From an uncultured Eubacteriales bacterium (GTDB lineage Bacteria > Bacillota > Clostridia > Lachnospirales > Lachnospiraceae): DNA of 6,534 nucleotides. Location of the stretch: assembly GCA_902772745.1 (NCBI GenBank), contig CACYBV010000056.1, positions 1 to 6,534 on the forward strand, read 5' to 3'. The position numbers were made by a program, and so were the translations under genes. Positions 1-4,399 of the stretch are shown in pieces. Each line of letters opens with the position of its first letter. Within the stretch, counting starts at the first letter, position 1. Below the pieces are notes generated by a model. The model saw only the letters and a program-made list of their open reading frames with translations, was not told the DNA's origin and searched no databases.

Positions 1-1493
1 ATCCGGATCGCCAGCTTCTCCCGGCTGTCGTCAAGACCAGCGGAAACCCTGACCGACAGCACCTTTCCTTTTTTGGTCACGTGCTTGATGGAGTTTTCCA
101 CAAAGGTCTGGATGGTCAGGATCGGGATCCGGATATCCATGACATCATCCGGCGCGTCAATCACAAGAAGGATCGGCACACCGCCCTTGATATTGTAAAT
201 GCTGCAGTAATTGCGAAGCTCCTGCAGCTCTTCCGACAGCGGCACCAGCGCCCGGTGGGACTGAAACACATATCGAAAATGAGCACTTAGGGACATGATC
301 ATGTCGTTCGCGATTTCCGGCGTCTCGTTCTGCACAAGACTGCTGATGGAGTTCAGACAGTTCAGATAGAAATGCGGGTCGATCTGGAGCTGATAATACT
401 GCAGAAGCGCGGACCGCGCATTCAGTTCTTCCCGGTGGCGGGCTTCCGAAAGGTCACTCATTTCCTGAAGCATTGAATCAATGCGGTCGTTGATATCACG
501 GTACTCCGCGATCGCTTTGATCCGTTCTTCCGAGACAGTCCGCTTCTCATCCTCCTGATCCGCTTTCATTTCATTGATTTTATGGAGGATATGCTCCGCC
601 GGCATCAGGATGGCCCGTTTATGGAATCTGTAAAAAACAAGCAGCGCAAGGAGCGTAAGGATCGGAAGCAATCCCACAAGCCCCAGAAAATCCGGCCTTG
701 ATAACAACGACCTGAGAAGCTGCGACTTCATCACGATGATCAGGTGAAGCTTTGCGGAAGGAATATCCGCGGCTGTAAGAAGAAGGTTTCCGTGTGTGAG
801 CTGCCCGCCTTTTCTGACAGCTTCTGTAAGCACTTTCGGCGATACCGAAAGACTGCCGCGCTGACATACGGTTTCACCGTCTCTGTCAAGATAAAAAATC
901 CCCTCCAGATCATCGGATTGTATATAATCGGAAAGGTTTATCAGATAGCCGAGGAATTTTCCGCGGGTGCCCCGGAAACTGATCAGCCAGACATTGCCGT
1001 CCTGCACCAGATACCCGGTATCCCGCTTGCTTTCGATGTGTGCCCGGAGCCATTCGATCAGACGGGCGTTCAGGGCGTTGTCGGAGGTTTCCCTGCTGTA
1101 GCTGCTCCGCATCGAATCCTTTTCCGCGTCATAGAAAAACAGCCCCCCGAGGTAATCCATCGCGGAACTTTTTTCCTGGAGAGACGACAGAATGTGCCAG
1201 GCATTATCAATCCAGTCGAAATCGTCGAGCTTATAGGTGGTCAGCCTGTGGTAAAAGATATTGTTTACATACATTTCATCGACGGTATCCGACATCTGCT
1301 GTATGTCGCTGTTGAGGTTTCCCGCATAGTGATCCGCAAAGACCTGTCCCGTGTTCAGCAGCTCTTTCCTCGTGCTTCCGATAAAAATAAAAGAAAACAG
1401 AGAAAACAGAATGAAAAGAATTCCCGTAACCAGCAGCCACAGACGCAGAATATAGGATTTCAGCGTCCGGGGGTTGGCAGATTTATTGTTCAT
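1..1493 (-). CDS. Sensor histidine kinase, YesM/LytS type (3' end outside window)
   Basis: The reading frame is open from an ATG at 1493 to the left edge, giving 497 residues of a membrane sensor kinase. A hydrophobic helix lies at residues about 17-38. An extracytoplasmic sensor region follows (about 40-265), then a second helix at about 269-290 and a HAMP-like linker beginning near the RAILMP stretch. A charged helical segment leads to the phosphoacceptor box QIDPHFYLNCLNSI, with His374 as the presumed phosphorylated histidine. The family form is close to QINPHFLYNTL, so this is a slightly varied His_kinase (PF06580) box. The N box FVENSIKH (Asn467) starts the HATPase domain, and the G box lies beyond the window. 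AGAGGA (1503-1508 on the plus strand) sits 9 nt before the ATG. By family knowledge such kinases sense extracellular carbohydrates or peptides and usually pair with an adjacent AraC- or LytTR-type regulator, probably encoded to the left. The ligand cannot be inferred. Confidence 0.93.
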   Translation of the reverse strand, partial: MNNKSANPRTLKSYILRLWLLVTGILFILFSLFSFIFIGSTRKELLNTGQVFADHYAGNLNSDIQQMSDTVDEMYVNNIFYHRLTTYKLDDFDWIDNAWHILSSLQEKSSAMDYLGGLFFYDAEKDSMRSSYSRETSDNALNARLIEWLRAHIESKRDTGYLVQDGNVWLISFRGTRGKFLGYLINLSDYIQSDDLEGIFYLDRDGETVCQRGSLSVSPKVLTEAVRKGGQLTHGNLLLTAADIPSAKLHLIIVMKSQLLRSLLSRPDFLGLVGLLPILTLLALLVFYRFHKRAILMPAEHILHKINEMKADQEDEKRTVSEERIKAIAEYRDINDRIDSMLQEMSDLSEARHREELNARSALLQYYQLQIDPHFYLNCLNSISSLVQNETPEIANDMIMSLSAHFRYVFQSHRALVPLSEELQELRNYCSIYNIKGGVPILLVIDAPDDVMDIRIPILTIQTFVENSIKHVTKKGKVLSVRVSAGLDDSREKLAIR

Positions 1494-1563
1494 CGGTATA
1501 TTTCCTCTATCGCCTTATTTCATAAATATCGTCATTCCGGGTGTTTTCCCTCAGCTATAGTCT

Positions 1564-1592
1564 ATCATATACTTTTTCAAAATAGAAGTAAA
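1564..1592 (-). promoter_or_regulatory. Putative sigma-A-type promoter for the sensor kinase
   Basis: Read on the minus strand, TTTACT (1592-1587) and TATGAT (1569-1564) are separated by 17 bp. The -10 matches 5 of 6 consensus bases and the -35 matches 4 of 6. Transcription would start near 1557, giving a leader of about 64 nt before the kinase ATG. It is placed back to back with the plus-strand promoter at 1642-1670. The call rests on motif match and spacing only. Confidence 0.6.
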
Positions 1593-1641
1593 AATCCAAC
1601 GATGATCATCTGAAAAATAAACCTCTGATCTTCTGCCGTCA

Positions 1642-1670
1642 TTGATTCCCCGGCTCATTTATGGTATGAT
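1642..1670 (+). promoter_or_regulatory. Putative sigma-A-type promoter with extended -10, upstream of the AadE-like gene
   Basis: TTGATT (1642-1647) and TATGAT (1665-1670) are 17 bp apart. TGG directly before the -10 provides the TGn extended -10 motif. This is the best promoter match in the window. Transcription would start near 1677 and leave about 155 nt of leader before the AadE-like start codon. It probably drives the three genes at 1833-4142, because no comparable promoter was seen between them. Confidence 0.7.
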
Positions 1671-1676
1671 ATCGGT

Positions 1677-1832
1677 GTCCGGTCCCCGACAGGCTTTTCT
1701 CAAAGCTCCTCAAAAAAGCAGTGTGGCTGCCCGAAAAAAGCAGGAGCAATTCGGCTAAAAAGCACTGAAGCGAATCGTCCGGCGTTTTCAGATGAACGGC
1801 ATTTTATAACATTATCAGCAGGTTGAAGGTTC
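1677..1832 (+). promoter_or_regulatory. Long 5' leader with competing hairpins; no gene seen in the 1494-1832 gap
   Basis: Between the divergent promoters and the AadE-like gene no coding region is supported. The leader can fold in mutually exclusive ways. GCTTT (1693-1697) pairs with AAAGC (1702-1706) around a 4-nt loop. GCTCCT (1705-1710) pairs with AGGAGC (1742-1747), enclosing a GCAG/CTGC mini-hairpin (1718-1721 with 1727-1730). CCGAA (1731-1735) pairs with TTCGG (1750-1754). The first two share bases 1705-1706, and the third crosses the second. No T-tract follows, so classical termination is not evident. It does not match a riboswitch class I recognise. It may be an unstructured leader, and the stems are short enough to arise by chance. 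Confidence 0.35.
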
Positions 1833-2696
1833 ATGAGAAGCGAGAGAGAAATACTGGATCAGGTTCTTGACCTGGCCAAAAGAGATGATAATATCAGGGC
1901 GGTTATCAGGACAGACCTGCTTCCCGTTCGGAAATACCTGTATTCATACAGCTTTTGCCTTGTAGTTGACGATGTGGAGGAGTATGACAGCAATGATGCT
2001 TTTGGCACCTGTTTTGGCGACAGGATCCTGCTGTATCGGGGCGACCGGAACTATCCGGAACTGTTTCCGGGTACAAAGGCGCATCTGATGGTGTTTTGCG
2101 ACGGCATCACGCTTGTCATCAATGCCATGGATAAGGAGTCGTTCCTGCAGAGGTATAACGGAGAGAATGCGCACGAGAATGTCTGGATCGGTGACACCTA
2201 TCAGAAAATCCTGGACAAGGATGGCATGCTGCCGGCTATTGAACGTCTGGAAGAAAGGCAGACATTGTTTTCAGAAACCCCGACCGAAGCGGAATTTCTT
2301 GGAACATGTGATGAATTCTGGTGGGTAATGAAAACATTTGCGGAATATATACTGAGAAAAGAGCTTCCGGCAGCAATGTTCTACCTGAACGTTGCTGTAC
2401 GGGACCTGATTAACAAAATGCTGCGGTGGTATATTTTCCTGCACTCAGGCCGTCCGGTTGATCTGGGGATTCTCGACAGCCGTCTTCAGAGCCTGCTGGA
2501 GAAGGAACTGTTTCAGCTGTATGAGAAAACTTATCCGGATGCGGATTATGATCATATCTGGAATGCTTTCAGTGCAGCGGCCGAACTCTTCGGGAAATCC
2601 GGGAATTCTGTTTCTGATCTGTGCGGATTTTCCTATCCGAAGGATACTGAAAACAGAATGCTGGATCTGATCATGAGGCTTAGAGAAGCACCGTGA
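1833..2696 (+). CDS. ANT(6)/AadE-family protein with apparently degenerate active site
   Basis: This 287-residue protein aligns over its whole length with streptomycin 6-adenylyltransferase ANT(6)-Ia (about 300 residues, PF04439), recalled from memory. It shares the opening MRSE, the IR-V strand, the SND and ELFP segments, the EFW at 161-163 with RKE at 175-177, and YDHIW near the C-terminus. The shared first residues support the ATG at 1833, although the upstream GAAGG (1825-1829) is only 3 nt away. The nucleotidyltransferase signature is missing. The family's GSR is replaced by Asp28-Leu29-Leu30, the metal-binding Asp-Tyr-Asp by Ser38-Tyr39-Ser40, and the third aspartate by Val95. By family knowledge those carboxylates hold the metal and activate the hydroxyl, so adenylyl transfer is unlikely. 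The frame is intact and the hydrophobic pattern preserved, which argues for a maintained pseudoenzyme or binding protein rather than decay. The actual role is unknown, and resistance should not be assumed. Confidence 0.8.
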   Translation: MRSEREILDQVLDLAKRDDNIRAVIRTDLLPVRKYLYSYSFCLVVDDVEEYDSNDAFGTCFGDRILLYRGDRNYPELFPGTKAHLMVFCDGITLVINAMDKESFLQRYNGENAHENVWIGDTYQKILDKDGMLPAIERLEERQTLFSETPTEAEFLGTCDEFWWVMKTFAEYILRKELPAAMFYLNVAVRDLINKMLRWYIFLHSGRPVDLGILDSRLQSLLEKELFQLYEKTYPDADYDHIWNAFSAAAELFGKSGNSVSDLCGFSYPKDTENRMLDLIMRLREAP

Positions 2697-2750
2697 CAAA
2701 GCAAAATACGATACTGCAGAAATGATTGCAGAAAGAAGGAAACAGAATCA

Positions 2751-3368
2751 GTGATCAACAGAAACGATATGCTGGAACTGACGCGCAGGATGACGGATTC
2801 ACGAACGCACATCACGCGTCTTGCCGGCGCATACATGGATGAAGAAGGCTACGTGGACGGAACCTTCAATACGAACTTCCTGAAACTGCAGGGAGAAGAA
2901 AAGAAACACGCCCTCGAAATCGCGAAGGCAATTCCTTTTTCGAAGACAAATGAAGAGCTGGTCTCCTTCCGGATTCCGGGGATGAAGCCGGGGAGCATCT
3001 GGCAGCTTCTGTACGCGCTTCGCGACTGTGAACTGAAAAACGACGCGCTTCTTTTGTCCCTGTACGAATACATCGGAGAACATCTGGAATGCGGAAACCC
3101 GTATGCGGTTTATGCTTATTTCGGGGCTTATGACATCCCGCGGAAGGCGTCCGACAAGTATGTGCTGGAGGATTCCGAAGAGGTATACAGATATCTTGAC
3201 ATTGCAATCTGTCCGCTGGATAAAAACCAGAACGCAGGTCTTCCGTTTGCAGGACTTCTGTATCCGGCGCTTACTGAAAGAAGCGCGGATTTTGAACATG
3301 TGAATGTATTCAGCAGGGGTGCGGACAGAAAAACCTTCGAATCGATGAAACAGATATTGAATTTATGA
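2751..3368 (+). CDS. Short DUF4317-like protein of unknown function
   Basis: This 205-residue cytoplasmic protein has no signal peptide or membrane segment. It resembles the N-terminal part of DUF4317 proteins of gut Clostridia and Bacteroidia, as I recall them. The matching stretches are an N-terminal IT-R-x-G-x-Y element near residues 21-28, then LRDCELKNDALLLSLYEYI (about 90-108), AYDIPRKASDK with an EEVYRYL-x-x-ICP segment, and a G-LYPALTERSAD stretch near the end. Family members usually run to about 400 residues, so this is roughly half length and ends soon after the conserved N-terminal region. The start is GTG at 2751 with AAGGA at 2736-2740; an ATG at 2769 is an alternative. It begins 54 nt after the AadE-like gene and probably shares its transcript. 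Downstream, the same frame stays open after the TGA into the next gene. No biochemical function is known for the family. Confidence 0.62.
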   Translation: MINRNDMLELTRRMTDSRTHITRLAGAYMDEEGYVDGTFNTNFLKLQGEEKKHALEIAKAIPFSKTNEELVSFRIPGMKPGSIWQLLYALRDCELKNDALLLSLYEYIGEHLECGNPYAVYAYFGAYDIPRKASDKYVLEDSEEVYRYLDIAICPLDKNQNAGLPFAGLLYPALTERSADFEHVNVFSRGADRKTFESMKQILNL

Positions 3369-3385
3369 AAAAAAGAGATACTTTG

Positions 3386-3436
3386 CGGGATCCTTTCACG
3401 GCGGACGGGCGGACACGGCGCTGTATCAGGATCCCG
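3386..3436 (+). repeat. Inverted repeat in the gap between the DUF4317-like and CCG-domain genes
   Basis: CGGGATCCT (3386-3394) and AGGATCCCG (3428-3436) are a perfect 9-bp inverted repeat, extendable by one G-U pair, around a 33-nt loop. The loop itself contains CACGGCG twice, 17 bp apart. No T-tract follows, so it is not an evident intrinsic terminator. It could be an RNA processing or stability element that adjusts expression of the two flanking genes. That role is inference. Confidence 0.5.
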
Positions 3437-3485
3437 TGCGCAGTTCACGACAGAGGAGCAGAAACTGAAACAAAAGGAGAGCGGT

Positions 3486-4142
3486 ATGAGTTACGTTTAT
3501 TATCCCAGCTGTAATTTTCAGCGGATTTTCCCGGAAACAGCAGAGAGGATCCGTACATATCTTCAGACACAGGCGGACGTGCGTATAGCGGGCTGCTGTC
3601 ACAGAACATCGGAGCTTCCCGGAAAGGGCGATGTCATTGTTACCGTCTGTATGAGCTGTATGCATATCCTGGAAGAGCGGCGTCCGGACATAGCGGGGAT
3701 CAGCCTTCCGGAGTTTTTGCTGACTCGGGATGATTTTCAGTGGCCTGATCTTCAGCGCAGGAAAATCGTTGTGCAGGACTGCTTTCGGGCGCGCGCGTAC
3801 CATGGACTGCAGGACGCTGTCAGGGAATGCCTTCTCAGGATGAATGCTTCGATCATCGAGCTTCCGGAAAACCGGGACGAGACACGGTATGACGGCAATT
3901 TCCTTTTTCATGAGCCTTATCCTCAGAACATCCGCGAAGCGCCGAACTATTTCAGGGATTATTTACCGGAACATCTGACAATTTTCCCTGAAGATCAGTG
4001 GAATCAAGAGATTGGAAAATACGCGGAAGCTCTCCCGGCGGGGCAGATCGCGGGATACTGCAATACCTGTGTGAAAGGCCTCAGAGATGCCGGAAAGGAT
4101 GCAGTCCATCTGATGGAGCTTGTGTTTGCGGCAGAATCATAG
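3486..4142 (+). CDS. HdrB-like CCG-domain (cysteine-rich) protein, putative Fe-S or disulfide redox role
   Basis: This 218-residue soluble protein has a duplicated cysteine-rich layout like heterodisulfide reductase subunit B and related CCG-domain proteins (PF02754). Module one has YYPSC (Cys9), a Cys37-Cys38 pair and CMSC (Cys55, Cys58), five cysteines in the order expected for one non-cubane [4Fe-4S] site. Module two has DC (Cys99) and GYCNTC (Cys192, Cys195) followed by an HLMELVF helix typical of the module end, but no Cys-Cys pair between them. One complete and one incomplete site are therefore predicted. By family knowledge CCG proteins take part in disulfide or thiol reduction or electron transfer, usually with HdrA/C or flavin partners. 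None is visible here. AAGGAG (3474-3479) lies 6 nt before the ATG and fixes the start. It follows the DUF4317-like gene by 117 nt. The electron donor and substrate are unknown. Confidence 0.72.
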   Translation: MSYVYYPSCNFQRIFPETAERIRTYLQTQADVRIAGCCHRTSELPGKGDVIVTVCMSCMHILEERRPDIAGISLPEFLLTRDDFQWPDLQRRKIVVQDCFRARAYHGLQDAVRECLLRMNASIIELPENRDETRYDGNFLFHEPYPQNIREAPNYFRDYLPEHLTIFPEDQWNQEIGKYAEALPAGQIAGYCNTCVKGLRDAGKDAVHLMELVFAAES

Positions 4143-4147
4143 GCACG

Positions 4148-4183
4148 ATACAGGACCGTCTCAGGAGCCGGGTGATCCTGTAT
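4148..4183 (+). repeat. Inverted repeat just after the CCG-domain gene
   Basis: ATACAGGA (4148-4155) and TCCTGTAT (4176-4183) are perfectly complementary over 8 bp around 20 nt. CCG/CGG inside the loop (4156-4158 with 4169-4171) could extend the stem past a bulge. It begins 6 nt after the stop codon, where a terminator is expected, but no run of T follows. It may be a 3'-end stabilising hairpin or a weak terminator. Confidence 0.4.
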
Positions 4184-4232
4184 GCGGGACAGCCGCCAGT
4201 AAAGTAAATTCCATGAATAACAAGGACATACA

Positions 4233-4251
4233 TGTAAATAATCCGTAAATA
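4233..4251 (+). promoter_or_regulatory. Direct repeat GTAAATA x2, 11-bp period, possible second regulator site
   Basis: GTAAATA occurs at 4234-4240 and 4245-4251, separated by 4 bp, so the period is 11 bp (one helical turn). Written from 4233 it reads TGTAAA-N5-CGTAAA, one mismatch from the WalR-type consensus TGTWAH-N5-TGTWAH known in Firmicutes. It ends 11 bp before the TGTTGGACA pair. No equivalent is present at the promoter near 6400. The stretch is AT-rich, which raises the chance of coincidence. Confidence 0.4.
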
Positions 4252-4262
4252 TTCTGTTTTTC

Positions 4263-4296
4263 TGTTGGACATTTGTTGGACATGACGGCATATACT
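4263..4296 (+). promoter_or_regulatory. Activator-type promoter 1: tandem TGTTGGACA box plus -10
   Basis: TGTTGGACA occurs at 4263-4271 and 4274-4282 (11-bp period). It is followed after exactly 8 bp by TATACT (4291-4296), a plausible -10. No consensus -35 stands at 17 bp; the repeats occupy that region. Viewed as 7-bp units TTGGACA with 4-bp spacers, this has the architecture of PhoB/OmpR-family response regulator boxes, where an activator dimer replaces the -35 contact. The same 20 bp and the same 8-bp spacing recur at 6377-6410. Transcription would start near 4303, leaving about 97 nt before the ATG at 4400. The regulator is not in the window. Confidence 0.68.
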
Positions 4297-4338
4297 GTCT
4301 ATCGTTCATAGAAAAGAAAATCCGCTGAGGAACGTGCT

Positions 4339-4357
4339 GAATCAGCTGCGGTGATTC
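4339..4357 (+). repeat. Small hairpin in the 5' leader of the 647-residue gene
   Basis: GAATCA (4339-4344) and TGATTC (4352-4357) pair perfectly around the 7-nt loop GCTGCGG. It lies inside the predicted leader, about 30 nt before the ribosome binding site. An overlapping GCTG-AAT-CAGC hairpin (4337-4347) is an alternative fold. Its significance is uncertain. Confidence 0.3.
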
Positions 4358-4387
4358 TGATACTGCCGGATACGGACTGTGATAAGA

Positions 4388-4392
4388 AAGGA
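4388..4392 (+). promoter_or_regulatory. Ribosome binding site that fixes the ATG at 4400
   Basis: AAGGA stands 7 nt before ATG 4400, an ideal distance. The frame could also be opened seven codons earlier by GTG at 4379, but then this AAGGA would lie inside the coding region and no comparable site precedes the GTG. The ATG is therefore preferred. Confidence 0.8.
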
Positions 4393-4399
4393 AACAAAT

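Noticed and set aside
744..1613. Plus-strand open frame of 289 codons
   Set aside because: It lies antisense to the sensor kinase, whose H box, N box and two membrane helices are clear, and it shows no family features or ribosome binding site.
1792..1809. Five-codon leader peptide frame (ATG to TAA) before the AadE-like gene
   Set aside because: It has no clear ribosome binding site and is short enough to occur by chance; no stalling motif is visible.
1833..2696. Calling the AadE-like gene a streptomycin resistance gene
   Set aside because: The residues needed for adenylyl transfer appear replaced, so family membership does not support the activity.
3365..3514. 49-codon frame whose ATG overlaps the DUF4317-like stop (ATGA)
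   Set aside because: It overlaps the start of the CCG-domain gene, has no ribosome binding site of its own, and encodes an Arg-rich sequence without recognisable features.
4148..4183. Intrinsic terminator after the CCG-domain gene
   Set aside because: The stem is present but no T-tract follows, so it is reported only as an inverted repeat.
4379..4399. GTG start seven codons upstream for the 647-residue protein
   Set aside because: The AAGGA at 4388-4392 is ideally placed for ATG 4400 and would be inside the gene if GTG were used.
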